Positions 49,031-61,433 are shown, numbered from the stretch's first letter. The stretch: 64,000 nucleotides of DNA from Sorex araneus (GCF_027595985.1 NC_073305.1:109822035-109886034), one strand, 5' to 3'. Made by a program: numbers and translations. Notes: a model not told the origin generated them from the letters alone.

Positions 49031-50124
49031 ATATATAATTATCCAGTAAGGGGGATGACATATGCTGAAGAGACTGATTTTCATAATCTCTTGCTCCTCA
49101 GTGGGGAATGCTATATGTAATTTTTTTAATAGCCTTGATGTCCTTTTGTCAATGAAATGAACCTTTTTCAATGAAATCATAGATAACAACAAAACTAGAG
49201 ACACTTTAGGCAAAGTTTTCTTTCCAGGCATCTATTTTTAGAACTGTGGATTGTAGCTTGCCACCTGTGAACCTTCTTCCCACACAGTGATTTCTAATGG
49301 ACTTGTTCATTGTACAGATTAGTCTTCACACTGAGTGTTCTAGAATGGAACCTGTGACTGGATGATAAAGACGAATGGTCATAGATAAATGGTGCCCTCC
49401 GGAAGCAAGAGTCATTCACAGCTTAGTTTTTAACTTAATCCAAGTCATACTGATAGGTATGGACTAAGATCATGAAGTAGAACTAGTAGAAGGACTTCCC
49501 CATTGCTAATTCCCATAATCTTGTGCCTAAACTCCAGTTATTGAAGATTTCAGTTTAGATCAATGTACCCAGAATCTCCATAGAACTTGGCAGATGCAGC
49601 GTTGGCAGAGCACCACTCGCTACAAACTTGACAGCAGGCATGAGCCTGACTCTAAATGCATGACTTCCAGCAGGCATCAGAGCCAACCAGCAATTGGAGA
49701 GCAAGAGAAGAAAGGCTTTCTTCAAAGGTGGTTGCCAACTAGACAACATTGCTTGAGGCACCATGAAGGGCAAGGTCAATGTTCTCACCCAAACTTGGCT
49801 TTGGTTTTAAAATTTATTGCATCACACATAACATCCCAGGAAGGCATGAAGACTTTATTATTCATGTAATAATAAAGAGGGCACAGAAAATAGTTAATCT
49901 GGTTCAGGATGGTCTAAGCAAAAAAAAAAAAATGGGAATGGCTTTAAGTTTAAAATTACCCCATACTACTGAATACTACAGTGACAGTTTATTTTACTGA
50001 AAGGAGAACTTTTCATCTAAGAAATAATATATTTAATTAGTTTATTATGCCATATACTACTATGCCCTAGGCAACATTCTATGTGATTTGTTAATTTTCT
50101 TTTCTTCTAGGGGAACAATTTGCC
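49031..50124. other. Unique sequence; unassigned frame at 49594-49869
   Basis: The 91-codon + frame and its antisense are unrecognised and have no supporting splice or poly-A context. Treated as chance. Confidence 0.4.
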
Positions 50125-50225
50125 AGAATCTTTCAGATAAGGATACTGAAACATATTGGAGACTAGAGTAGAATTTGAATTTTGCTCCACAAGCCACATT
50201 CTTAATTATTGTGCTATATTGCTTC
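50125..50225 (-). repeat. MIR fragment
   Basis: GATAAGGATACTGAAACAT and ACAAGCCACATTCTTAATTA, antisense MIR. Confidence 0.5.
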
Positions 50226-50408
50226 TCACTTGTATATTAATAATCACATGTGCTACAGGAATTAAGAAACACGCATGTGTGCATATGCAGATAAGTATTA
50301 CATTTTTTTAAAGTTTTTTAAAGTTTCTTATTTGATAAATTTGGTACGTGGAATTTTGGGATAAGTGAATAATCAAACTTCAATATAAAAGTCTGATTTT
50401 TCACTTTT

Positions 50409-50576
50409 TTTTGCTTTTTGGGTCACACCTGGTGATGCACAGGTGTTACTCCTGGCTCATGCACTCAGGAATTACTCCTGGTGGTGCTCAGGGGACCATA
50501 TGGGATGCTGGGAATCGAACCTGGGTCAGCCACATGCAAAGCAAATGCCCTCCCCGCTGTGCTATTGCTCCAGCCC
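50409..50576 (-). mobile_element. SOR-type SINE, young, TSD-bounded
   Basis: Perfect 16-base TSD CTGATTTTTCACTTTT at 50393-50408 and 50577-50592. Confidence 0.94.
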
Positions 50577-50592
50577 CTGATTTTTCACTTTT

Positions 50593-52516
50593 GATGTTAA
50601 GCTACAAACACAAAATCACTAGTGGTATTAAAAGTAAATTAAGAATGGTAATAAAATAATATAAGACCCATTTAAGATATTGTGTATATAAAAGAATACC
50701 ATGAAAAGTCCATTTGCAAATATAATGGAGATAGCCATACTAACTTTTAAAAGCCACTTTTTTTAAAAAAAGAGAAATATTGTTAATTTAGTTTTTGTTT
50801 GCCTGATTATTCAATTGAAATGGTCATTTTAATGCATTTGACTATATATTCTTTTGTTTAAACTTAGTTTTGAATAGTTTTGATCATTTATATAAGGACG
50901 TTTATAGTTGAGTCAGACATTTCAAGTATTCTCCTAAATGTTTTGGTCTTTTTGATCTGACATGAGTTTTGTATTTGCCATTTGAACTAGTTGGTTATGA
51001 AATTCTCCCTGTTTGAGTTTAGAATAATTTGTTATGTCTTTGCAACTTAATCTTGATGAACAACTGCCATCTGTGTAGAGAAGCTAAAAAGTACCCCTCT
51101 CTTTCTTTTGTGATGTCTGCCACAGTACTAACCCTCACCACGTACCCATATAAAAGCTGACCTTTTAGGGATTCCTCTGTAGTCTGTATAAATTGTCCCT
51201 GATAAATCTTGCAACAGGATTGTGTTCAAGTAATCTAAATTTTATTCACAAATTAACCTCTTATTTTAAATGGACATCATTTGGTATTTGAACTAATCAA
51301 CTCTTCAGTCCAAAGAAACTCTGGACTAACTTGACCTTTAAAATAAAGTAATAAGTCCATCTTTGTATTGATTTGGCTTTTCTTTCTCTGCACTTAACTT
51401 TTGCTTATGCAGGTTGCCATAGTGCTAGTCTGAGAAGTTTCATGTAAAGATGTAGCTATGCACATGATAATGTGAGAGCCATTAACATAGATTTTTCCCC
51501 CCAGGTGTCTCATGGCTGGTGGTGAGTTGTTTTAATATCAAGAAGCCTTACTCAATTTTATGATTCTATCATAGAATAGATGACATTGAAAATACAATCA
51601 GCATTTTGATTTTCTTCCTTTTACTTGTTTATCTTGGGAAATTAAACGTGCAGCCAACATTTTTCCAATAGGACCAAATTTTGGCAAATCTTCAGGCTGA
51701 GTTATGTTCTAAGCTGGGCTGAGGATTATCTTAAGAGAACTTTCGTACTGGCAGTGGTTTCTAACCAGCTCCAAAGCTCTCAGTAACATAGGTTTCAGCA
51801 TACACTCCATCTATTAATTCAGATTAGGTTTAGCACTGAGTGATAATAAACTCAATAAAGGTAAACTTGTTTCTCTTTCTTATAAGATTATAGACTTGAA
51901 ATTCAGATGTGGTACAGCCTCGCTCTGTGTAGTCCACAGGGACTTTGGAGGCCACTCATTGCTCCTTCATTACTAGTGGGCTTCCTTGTGTATTGCTCTG
52001 AATATGGGATTCCCTTAAGATAAGGCCCTATGAGACTATTTCAACAGCAAGTGCATCAGTTCTGAAAAAAACAGCACATTTTCCAGGATGCTTTCCCCCC
52101 ACCCCCCATCAGTAGAGGGTGTAAACTCAGCCTCTTTTTATCCTTAATTTTGTTTCTGGTTCTTATATTGCTAACTTATTAAAAAGTAAGTATTAACTAT
52201 AAATGTGGTGGAAGTCCCAGGTTTTCTCTGGGAGTTTGTATGGTTTTTCTCCTTTGTTGCTAAAATGAATCATCTAACTGATTCAGATTAGTGAGATTTC
52301 CAGTTCAGGAAATATTTATTCAATACTTTCCAAGGCTTAAGGACTCTGCTAGGGGATATGGGAAATAAATAAAGAAAAGGAATTGATGTACTCACCTGGT
52401 AGAAGTTAGACAGTAATACAACTATATGTATATAACTATACTTTTTTATGTCCTATATAGACATAACAGAAGATATGCATATGCAAGTATAAATAACTCT
52501 CCTATCTTAGAGGTTG
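50593..52516. other. Unique AT-rich sequence, no feature seen
   Basis: About 1.9 kb with no recognisable repeat. Confidence 0.45.
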
Positions 52517-52690
52517 AAAGTGTTGGAGGGATTTGGGTAGACAGTACAGGGATTAAGGTGGTTGTCTTATATGCAGCGGACTCCAGTTCATTTTCTGGCA
52601 CCCCACATGGCCCCCTGAACACCTCTAGGAGATATCCCTTAGCACAGAGCCAGGAATGATTCCTGAGCACTGAAGTGTGTAGAGGAGAGA
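52517..52690 (+). mobile_element. SOR-type SINE, old, seeding a purine tract
   Basis: Diverged + copy (CCACATGGCCCCCTGAACACC, GAGCCAGGAATGATTCCTGAG). Where its A-tail should start, the GAAA/GGAA tract begins. Confidence 0.75.
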
Positions 52691-52820
52691 AAGAAAAAAG
52701 GGTAGGAAGTGAGGAAAGAGGGGAAAGAGAGAAAGTAAAAAGGATGGAAGAAAGAGTAAAAGAAAGGGAGGAAAGAACAGAAGAAAGGAAGAAAAGGAAG
52801 AAAGAAAGAAAAAGAAAAAG

Positions 52821-52915
<95 letters not shown>

Positions 52916-53030
52916 AGAAAGAAGGAAGGAAGGAAGAAGAAAGGAAAGAAAAAGAAAGAAAGAAAGGAAAGAAAAAGAAAGGAAGGAAGGAAGGAAGGAA
53001 GGAAGGAAGGAAGGAAGGAAGGAAGAAACG
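52690..53030. repeat. Long polypurine tract: GAAA then GGAA repeats
   Basis: About 340 bases nearly free of pyrimidines on the + strand: mixed G/A (52690-52800), pure GAAA units (about 52820-52915), mixed, then GGAA units (about 52980-53025). Antisense frames of 163 and 211 codons here are artefacts. Confidence 0.97.
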
Positions 53031-53194
53031 GGCAGAAGGTAAGATGAAAGAAAGAAAATGCTGGATGTTTATATTTCTCATCTTCTTTGAAACTAGTGAG
53101 TGAGCACAAAAAATTCATGATAATTAGCACCGTAGAGGCTTCCTAGGGACATGGTAGAAAACGTTTTTCTTTCCTTAAATTAAGATATATGAGA

Positions 53195-53850
53195 CTGGCC
53201 CCTCCCACCGCTGCCGAGATGTGACCCCGGGGGCCGCACGCGCATGCGGCTCCTCCACACCTGCACGAGTGTGAATCCAGACCCAGCTGAACCAACTTCA
53301 ACATGGGCAGCTCCTTGCAGATTGTCTCCAGCCAGAGAACTAAGCCGCGACTCCATGCCCGCCCAGGAGGGGAAAGGTATTTCTCTCTCTCGCCTGTCCC
53401 TTCCCAGGGATGAAGGACGTGGGGACCACCATATTATGACAACCACAGATGGGGTTTACAAGTTTTCAATGATCCAATATCCGGAAGAAATCTCCCTGGA
53501 CTTAGTTGTTAAAGTACAGAAATACAAAACCTCATATCTCTTCACAACAGGTCTGACTCTAGTGGGGTGCTCCTAATAATAATGGTGAGGACTGTGTTGA
53601 AATATTGAATGTAACCAAAGTAAATAGAAAGTAAAGTGAAATTTATCAGTTACAAGGTGGGGGGGGGTGCAGGGGTGGGCGGGATGGGAGGTGTACTGTG
53701 TTTTTTTTTTTTTTTTTGTCTTCAGTGGTGGGATGTGGGCACTGGTGAAGGGATGCTTGTTTCAGCATTGTATGACTAAGACTTAAGCCTGAAAGCATTG
53801 TAATTTTCCACATGGGGATTCAATAAAATAAAATTTAAAATAGAAAAAAA
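53195..53850 (+). mobile_element. L1-tailed nonautonomous element, copy B, TSD-bounded
   Basis: 656 bases: CpG-rich 5' 250 bases, a middle part, a G-rich tract (53657-53692) followed by an internal T run, then the L1-like 3' end (GGGCACTGGTGAAGGGATG) and A-rich tail. Perfect TSD AAGATATATGAGA at 53182-53194 and 53851-53863. The longest frame (53244-53576, 110 codons) matches nothing I know. Confidence 0.85.
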
Positions 53851-53863
53851 AAGATATATGAGA

Positions 53864-54931
53864 GTAACTCCTCTCCACTTCCCTTTTGATGTAATAATGT
53901 CGGGAGTAGTAGAAGCTGTCTTGTGACTATGGGGAAAGAACCTGAAGACAATGGACAACATTCCAAGGCCGGCAAAACAGAATGATAGAACACATGTGGT
54001 TATTTCTATACAGGACTTATTGTCATGTAGGTAATGATTATGTGAATTGTTTTAGTCATGGTTACTTGAGAATTATGTACAGGAAACTGTAAGTATCCTG
54101 AATAGCAGGATTTTTCTAGGCAGTTTGAGGTTATAATAGGAGTTGGGTGGGGTGTGCTGAATGGTGTTGGAGATAGTATATTCTGGACAATAGTATGGTG
54201 TGAATGTACATGCTCAGGTGACATTAAAAAATAGGAAATGATTTCATTTCATTCGAGCAATGGGGAAAGAGAATGGGAATTCCTATGATGTAAGTAAGAG
54301 AGTTTGGGATAAAATCATGGGAGACTAATTGCTGATATTTAAGAGCTTAGAATTTATACAATAGGAAACAGTGAGTAGTGGAAGGGCTTGAATAGAAAGC
54401 TTTAATCAAAAATTTTAAATCTAAATTATTTTACAGGCACATTGAGAGACTTTATCATGGTTATACTTCTCTACTTTAGCAATTTTTCTATATTATCATC
54501 AAGAATGTATGACTTACAAAATCAAATCAAATCTATTATGAATTTTTTACTCTCTTGGTTTAACTGTCATAACTGCTTAATAGTCTTCTTTGGATAAGTT
54601 AATTCACCTGGTATTAGTTAGCTTACTTAAGCAACTCTAAAATGCAAAGATTTGATATTATGAATAGTCTTCAGATAAGATTTCTTGTCAGAGATTCTCA
54701 TTCTATTTTAACAACTGATACTAGAAGTAACTTTCTGTTATTTTTATATTTATTTATCTAGGAGGAGTTGGTTATAAGACACTTCCTACCCATTTTTCAT
54801 AATTACCACAACCATATTTGATGGAGTTCAAACAATAGGCAACAAATCAGAGAGAGTAATATATATAACCCTGAAAGAGCCTTTAATCGTTGGGAAAGAT
54901 GAGTAAGGAGAGGCTGCTAAAATCTCAGGGC
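53864..54931. other. Mostly unique sequence
   Basis: 54800-54850 shares a TTTGATGGRRTTCAAA block with the 5' part of the 42.3 kb element, so a fragment of that family probably lies here. Confidence 0.45.
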
Positions 54932-55010
54932 TGGGAAGAATGGAAACATTACTGGTGCCCACTCGAGTAAATCTTTGAACAATGGGATAACAGAGATACA
55001 GTGATACCGT
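54932..55010 (+). mobile_element. Solo RTE-type tail fragment
   Basis: AATGGAAACATTACTGGTGCCC followed by a degenerate GATACAGTGATACC tail. Either a severely truncated SINE or the 3' stub of an RTE copy. Confidence 0.65.
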
Positions 55011-55034
55011 AATATAGGAGGGGTTGGAACATAA

Positions 55035-55168
55035 TGACAGTGCTCAGAGCTTATTCCTGTGTTTGTACTCAGGGAACACTCCTGGGAAAGCTCAGGGGCT
55101 ATATACAGGCATCCAGGGATTAAATCTGGGTTGGCTGCATGCAAGGCAAGTATTTTACCCACAATACT
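55035..55168 (-). mobile_element. SOR-type SINE, partial
   Basis: Antisense copy cut off in its head by the adjacent RTE-tailed SINE. Confidence 0.75.
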
Positions 55169-55171
55169 TCC

Positions 55172-55356
55172 GCCCCTCTCGGAGAGCCTGGCAAGCTACG
55201 GAGAGTATTGCGCCCGCATGGCAGAGCCTGGTAAGCTACCCGTGGCATATTGGATATGCCAAAAACAGTGACAATAAGTCTCTCAATGAGAGACGTTACT
55301 GGTGTCTGCTTGAACAAATCAATGAGCAACGGGATGACAGTGACAGTGATAGTGAC
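55172..55356 (+). mobile_element. RTE-tailed SINE, 5'-truncated
   Basis: Begins at CCCCTCTCGGAGAGCC, past the tRNA head, and ends in GATGACAGTGACAGTGATAGTGAC. Directly abuts an antisense A-tailed SINE on its left. Confidence 0.85.
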
Positions 55357-55454
55357 TATTTCTTTGGTCCCAATTTTGGTTATTTTTAAAAGGCTTTTTA
55401 TTACAAAGTATACTTCATTACTGAAACTTTATGAAATTTTAAAAAATCTAGGAG

Positions 55455-55630
55455 GGGGCTGGAGCAATAGCACAGCAGGTAGGGCATTTGCCTTGCACTC
55501 GGCCGACCCGGGTTCGATTCCCAGCATCCCATATGGTCCACTGAGCACCACCAGGAGTAACTCCTGAGTGCAAAGCCAGGAGGTAACCCTGTGCATTGCC
55601 GGGTGTGACCCAAAAAGCAAAAAAAAAAAA
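55455..55630 (+). mobile_element. SOR-type SINE, young, TSD-bounded
   Basis: Near-consensus copy: GGGGCTGGAGCAATAGCACAG, B box GGTTCGATTCC, AAAAAGCAAAA tail. TSD TCTAGGAG at 55447-55454 and 55632-55639. Confidence 0.94.
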
Positions 55631-55639
55631 TTCTAGGAG

Positions 55640-56274
55640 CAAGAAATAACCCATATAATTTCTTTAATCTCAGGTTATAATTTTTCTTACTTTTTTTCTG
55701 AAATAGTTTTACTTGTAAAGAATTGAAATAATACATACAGATATTGAAACTGAAGAAGAAAATATGTAATTGACACATGCACATGTAGAATTAACATGTG
55801 TTACAAATTTCACATATATATGATTAGGTAATGAGTGAAATGTTATAACAGAGTCCTGAATCATCACTTTGATAATTATCACTTAGATATGCTTCAGCAT
55901 GAAAGCATATTATTCATAAATAACATTTTAGTTTATTTCAGAATATGAAGGCAAGTTATGTCAGAACAAATGTAAAGTTGCTTTTCCTCTGTAAAAACTT
56001 GAGTGAGACTTCAATTTCATTTTGGATTTCCAGAAAGATTTTTCACAATTCAGTAAAGGTTATTACTGTACTAAACAAAGCTTTTTGCAATTTTGCTGAC
56101 TTATAGTATAATTTGGTTCTCAAGAATCTTGAAAATATTTTGTTATATGAAACAAAAGCAATTTAAAAAAATAATTTTATTTAAAAAATTGATTCTGTGA
56201 TGTATTAATGATAGATTATTATGATAGCTTATTAATGAAGCTATTAATGATAGCTTCCCTTTTATTATATAATT
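55640..56274. other. Unique AT-rich sequence, no feature seen
   Basis: Nothing recognisable. Confidence 0.45.
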
Positions 56275-57095
56275 TCTACACCATATCCATTTCAGTGTAC
56301 CCACTTCTCATCCTCAAGGAGCCAACACCTTTCCCTCTGAGCCTCATCCCCAGGTGCCCCCACCTTAATTGTGAGGTTCAGTTCTCCCGTTATGATATCT
56401 TTGGACCTCTGTTGCTACCTTGATATGTTTTCAAGTCCCATTTGTGAGAGAGACCAGTCTGTACATATCCTTTTCTTTCTGGCTTAATTCACTCAGCATG
56501 ATATCCTCTAGTTTTATCCACAGTTACAAATTGCATGATTTTGTTCTTTCTTACAGAGCTGTGTTGTATTCCACGGAGTATGTATAACACAGCTACTTTC
56601 ACTTTTTCTTCTTTTTTTGTGTGGAGAGGTCACACCTGGTGATGCTCAGGGGTTACTCATGACTCTCCACTCAGGAATTTCTTCTGGCAGTGTTCAAGGG
56701 ACCATATGGGATGCCGGGAATTGAACCAGGATAGGCCACATGCAAGGCAAACACCCTACCCGCTGTATTATCACTCCAGCCCTACAAAACAACTTCTTTA
56801 TCAATACATCTGTAGTTGGATACTTGAGTTGTTTCCATGTCTTGGTAATTGTATTAAGCACTATACACCATTGTACACATATCCTTTTGAATTAATGGTT
56901 TTGTGTTTTGGGGATAGATGCCAAGAATTCTTGAATTGTATGGGAATTTTCTATTCCTATTTCGGGGAGAGATCTCCATATTGTTTTCCACAGAGCCTGA
57001 AGCGATGACATTCCCATCCACAGTGGGTGATGGCTCCTTTCTCACCAACAACTCCACCAACATGGTAGGGGCTCTCTCCATATTTTTTGACTTGT
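56275..57095 (-). mobile_element. Old LINE-1, - strand, with SINE insertion
   Basis: Antisense landmarks: CTGTGTTGTATTCCACGGAG, ATCTCCATATTGTTTTCCAC, CATTCCCATCCACAGTG. Confidence 0.85.
56606..56782 (-). mobile_element. SOR-type SINE inside L1
   Basis: Antisense copy interrupting a - strand L1 (56275-57095). Confidence 0.88.
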
Positions 57096-57453
57096 ACAAA
57101 GCACACATATTTAATAAAAAGGCAAACCGATAAATAATCCATTTTATAATCTATTATTCTAAAATAAGCTGCTGCTATTAGATTTTTCATCAAGAGTTGT
57201 TTTTTTATGTTGTAACTTGTGATTTGTTTAGTATACTTCATTGAAAATATTATAACTTATCTTAAACTGCATTTGGGGATTTATAAAAATATAGAGCTTG
57301 TTAAGTCTATTGCACTTAGTTATTGAATTATTAAAAGTTTAAAATCCTGAAAATAATATTTTGCTTAATTTTAAAACAAATATTTTTGGGGATAAAAATA
57401 CACATGTAGAAGAAGGGTGGACAAAAACATATGCATGTAGCTCTGCATTAGAT

Positions 57454-57590
57454 CAGTGTTTGTCAAATTGTCATGCAGAGTGCTTCTTAAAAAACACCTT
57501 TTGATTCAGACGATCTAGATTAACTCTATTATTTTGCATTTTTAATAATCTTAAAGTTTCTGCTGGAGCACCAACTCCACTTTGAATAGC
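57454..57590 (+). repeat. MER5A-like hAT remnant
   Basis: CAGTGTTTGTCAAATTGTCATG start, TTTTGATTCAGACGATCTAG middle and a TTTGAATAGCAAGG end recall MER5A, heavily diverged. Confidence 0.5.
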
Positions 57591-60089
57591 AAGGTTTTCG
57601 GAAAACATAAAAAAAATTGTTCTTATCCAAATCAGAAAATATATTCAAAGTACTGTCTGGTAAATCAATGTAATCACTAGTAAATCAGTTGTGAAATGTT
57701 GCCTTTAGGATAGGATTCAATATTAAACTGTTCACAACTCCACAAATGTATGAGATTTTAACTCAGTTTCACGTTCTAAAATATTTTTATTTTGTTCACT
57801 TAATAACTCCATAAGCCTGTCATTCGTATACAAGTTTAAACTGGAACCTAGGCTGCTGACATTAAACATCAAATACAAGTTTGCATTTTGAATTGTGTTT
57901 GTAACAAAATTGGAATGAGTCTTTTCCAAGCCTTTGAAGATATTTAAATGCAGTCATTTTCATTAATTACTCTTAACAAGTAATTAATGCTCTGTTTAAA
58001 GTTTCACACGCGCTCCTGTCTTTCAAATGCTGGGTTGGTGTTTGATACCATTTTGCAGACATTCAGGCTAGTTACTTGCCTTTCATAAACACTTCTGAGG
58101 ATAAATTTAAGCAGAACTAATCCTGTAACTAATAACAGATGAGATGTTCATTATACAGAGGTTCCTCCCCACCCTTCCTAATGTTGAACTCTGGGCATTT
58201 AACAGAAAACTTCTAGTTCTGCAAAGCAGACAACTTTTTCCACCCCTGAATAAAATCTTCTTGCACAAATAAAGGTTATGGGAAGTAAATATTTATCTCA
58301 CTGGTTACAAATGAGATTTTAACAAGTTGGGAGCAGACTGCTCTGGCCCATTGTTCTGGCTCCAGGTAGTGGGTGCAGGGATGCTGGTCAGCGTGGGTGC
58401 AAGGCTCATCTTGCTGGCTCCTTTCCCTGCCCTGGAACTTTGCCCTCCAGGCTGCCTGGGGAGCCAGATGCAAATTAAGTTTGGTTTGTTGTTTCTTTCT
58501 AAAACAGGCAGTTTTCTCTGCTCTACCTGTGCATATCAACAAACTAGTCATTAACTATATTTCTGTCAAAGTTCATTAGTCATACTTCATGTTCTTTAAA
58601 AACCAAGTCTGAGATCAGCCATGGGCGCCACGACTCTGACCTAGAACTGATGCTTTTATTAAAAGCTACAGAATGCCTGATTCTAATAAAATGGCTATTA
58701 GCCGAGTGAGATTGTCCGTTCACTTAAAATTCTCAATTTTTCATTGTTTTCTCATTAGCATATAGATTTCAGCTTCTGTGGTGTGGAAAAATGACCTAAT
58801 TTCAAAATAAAGTTAATTATAAATAAACAATAAGGTAGAAGAGAAATGTAGTTAAACAGAGTAAGTCACACAGCAAGATAGCATGAGCTAAGATGTAGGG
58901 TAGCAGTTGCATAACTGACAACTCTTTAAATAACAAGAATTTAAGAATAACTCAGGGCAGCATTTTATATCTCAGCTGTACATCTTTTTATCTTCCTTCT
59001 ACCCTCATTAAACTGACGTGATTTCATTTTAACATTTACTGGGTATTCATTGTGTGCCTGGAATTACTCAAAAGCTCCTCATTGAAGTTAACTTTTGTTC
59101 TGGCCTCTGGTCTAGAAAAGAGCCTTCCTCTCACCTTCCCCTTCATCCTACAACTTTGTCAGGCTCTTAGTAAACATTTGGTGCCCAGTGCTATGTAGAT
59201 GTGAAAAAATGGTTTCAGCTGAATCAATTTGTTACCGTCATCCATTAAGATGCTGGTCTTGGTTATGCTTTATAGCAAGTGTTATCAGTGTAACAGAGGG
59301 TAGGTGGAACCTTGCCAAATGCTCCATTACACCTGTGCAGCTGGGTAAGCTGAAGAACTGTTGGGGCAACATTTTTATGTTAAAATTAGTTTCCCTTATG
59401 AAATCGCCTCAGGATAAGAATACAAAATTTAAAACATTAATTAAAACAGCGGTGATAATTGAGACAGGCATCAAACCTTAGAATAAGCCAGAAGTTTGCT
59501 TTTTATGTTTTAAAAGTAATTAGAGACATTGAACTCGAAAGGAAAGTATACTTTATAACAAATTTTATTCACACCTTTTATTAAGATATGATATTTGGTC
59601 ATTGGTTAAATTTAACATTGTTGTTATCTAATGTGGAGATAATGATAAGGTTATCTCCACATCTATAAGGTTCAAGAAATCAAGGTTGCACTGAGTATTA
59701 TACTGATCTATTCACAGGCCACTGATTTTCTGAGATTTTTGTTTTGCTCATGATAGCTCCTGCCACTGATTTCTGTCCAGCAGTTCTCAAAGCATTTAGA
59801 GGTACAATTAAACAAATGACTGTAAAACAGAAGCAGAGGCATGGGACTATTATTAGATTCATTATGAGACAAAGAAACAGAGTTTAAAGATTTAAGGGAT
59901 GTATACTTTTGGCAGGAATGAGCAAGAAAACCTTCATTGATCTGATATCAAAACAGCAACAGACACTGGAACTCTTCCAGGAGAAAGTTGGCCTTTCTAT
60001 CTCTTTTCTGAAAACATTAGACTTGGTCACATTTTGGTATGGCTTGCTATCTCAGTGATGCCAGGGGGGTTCTGACCGATGGTACTTTT
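57591..60089. other. Repeat-poor 2.5 kb stretch
   Basis: No shrew SINE or L1 recognised; only a possible MIR scrap at 59028-59066 and a perfect inverted repeat at 59631-59662. Candidate conserved noncoding block. Confidence 0.45.
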
Positions 60090-60247
60090 CTTTTGTTTGA
60101 GGGAGAGACAAATTTGGCAGTGCCCAGGGATTACTCCTGGCTCTGTGCTCATGGATCACTCCTGGGGACCACCAAAATAAGATGTGAAATCTAACCAGGC
60201 TATGTTGAATGCAAGTCAGTGCCTTAATCCCTGTACTGTCTGTACCC
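60090..60247 (-). mobile_element. SOR-type SINE, old
   Basis: Diverged antisense copy. GATGGTA occurs on both flanks. Confidence 0.75.
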
Positions 60248-60383
60248 AGTTGATGGTATTTGCGTGCCTGCGTTTGTTGGTGTATACAAGAATGCTCCAG
60301 TTCGTGTGATGGATGGTGCCCTGTGTATAACACTGGGGCAGTGAGTTGGCCTTGGGATAGTGCTTCCAGACTCTATCAACACT

Positions 60384-61014
60384 TTTTTTTTTTTTTTAAA
60401 TCTTTTTATTTATTTATTTATTTTTATTTTATCACCATGTGGAAAGTTACAGAGTTCTCAGGTTTATGTCTCAGTTATACCATATTCAAACACCATCCCT
60501 TCACCAGTGCCCATATTCCACCACCAAAATCCCCAGTATACCCACCGCCCCCCCACCCCAACTGTATAACTGATGAATTTCACTTAATTTTCTCTTCACC
60601 TTGATTACGTTCCATATTTCAACACAAAACTCACTATTGTTGTGGGAGTTATACCCCCAAACAAGATAACCCTATTAAGGAAGCATTTGATAATTAGTTT
60701 TCCATTAATAGATTGTATGTTTTCAGGTTTTAGAAAAGGCCATGCGGCTCGGATGTGTCCCAGTCCCGAATCCCGGACCCGTGTTAGTTGCTGCTCAGTG
60801 TAGCTAGGGCTCCATCTGGAGAAGGTGTGCAGGCTGCACCTCCTCCTTCCAGCTCCCTGGTGTTGTTGGCCCCAATTCGGGTCCGGAGCATTTTCCGGGC
60901 CGCGTTGCTCACCAGAATGCCTGCCGCTTCTCTGTTAATTGTGGCAAGATGGCGCCGAGGGTGGGTCGAGGGCGTGACTTCCGGGCGGCCGGGACCACTT
61001 GGAGTATTGGGCTG
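60384..61014 (-). mobile_element. L1-tailed nonautonomous element, copy C, TSD-bounded
   Basis: 631 bases: poly-T and L1-like 3' end at the left; CpG-rich 5' region at the right with CAAGATGGCGCC, a YY1-type motif, at about 60944-60955. Perfect TSD TCTATCAACACT at 60372-60383 and 61015-61026. The 90-codon frames on both strands are GC-rich shadows. Confidence 0.88.
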
Positions 61015-61296
61015 TCTATCAACACTACTTTTGATTTTGGGTAACTCCTTCACTTAAAGAGAATTTGAACTTACTTAAATGGAACTGAAAACTTATAGGA
61101 CTAATTTAATGCTAATAAATTTATTCTAAGTGGTATTTGCTTATGAAAGCAAACAAAGGTTAATGTTTTTAAAAAATTTTCTCTGGCTGTCAATGACAGG
61201 TTGAGATAAAATAGACTAACAAATTATAGCACAAATTATCTTAGTAGAAAAGCAGTTACTATATATTTCAGAGAGGTTAGAAAATGTCAAGTACAA

Positions 61297-61337
61297 TTTA
61301 TTGATATATACATACACACACAAACACACACACACAT
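61297..61337. repeat. Microsatellite (TA/CA)n
   Basis: ATATATACATACACACAC passes into interrupted CA units. Confidence 0.9.
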
Positions 61338-61433
61338 ATAAAATTCTTGTCCCAAATGAATAATATGGTTACACAAAAGCAGCAGGAGACAATGTTTGTG
61401 AATTTCCTTGCTGAATCACTAACATTAACTTTT

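Noticed and set aside
49594..49869. Possible processed pseudogene or small gene
   Set aside because: The 91-codon frame is unrecognised and lacks transcript-like features.
52446..53130. Antisense frames of 211 and 163 codons rich in Phe, Leu and Ser
   Set aside because: Translation of the GAAA/GGAA tract.
53244..53576. 110-codon frame in the L1-tailed element as a real gene
   Set aside because: It lies wholly inside a TSD-bounded insertion, crosses from the CpG-rich front to the shared 3' part, and matches no family I know.
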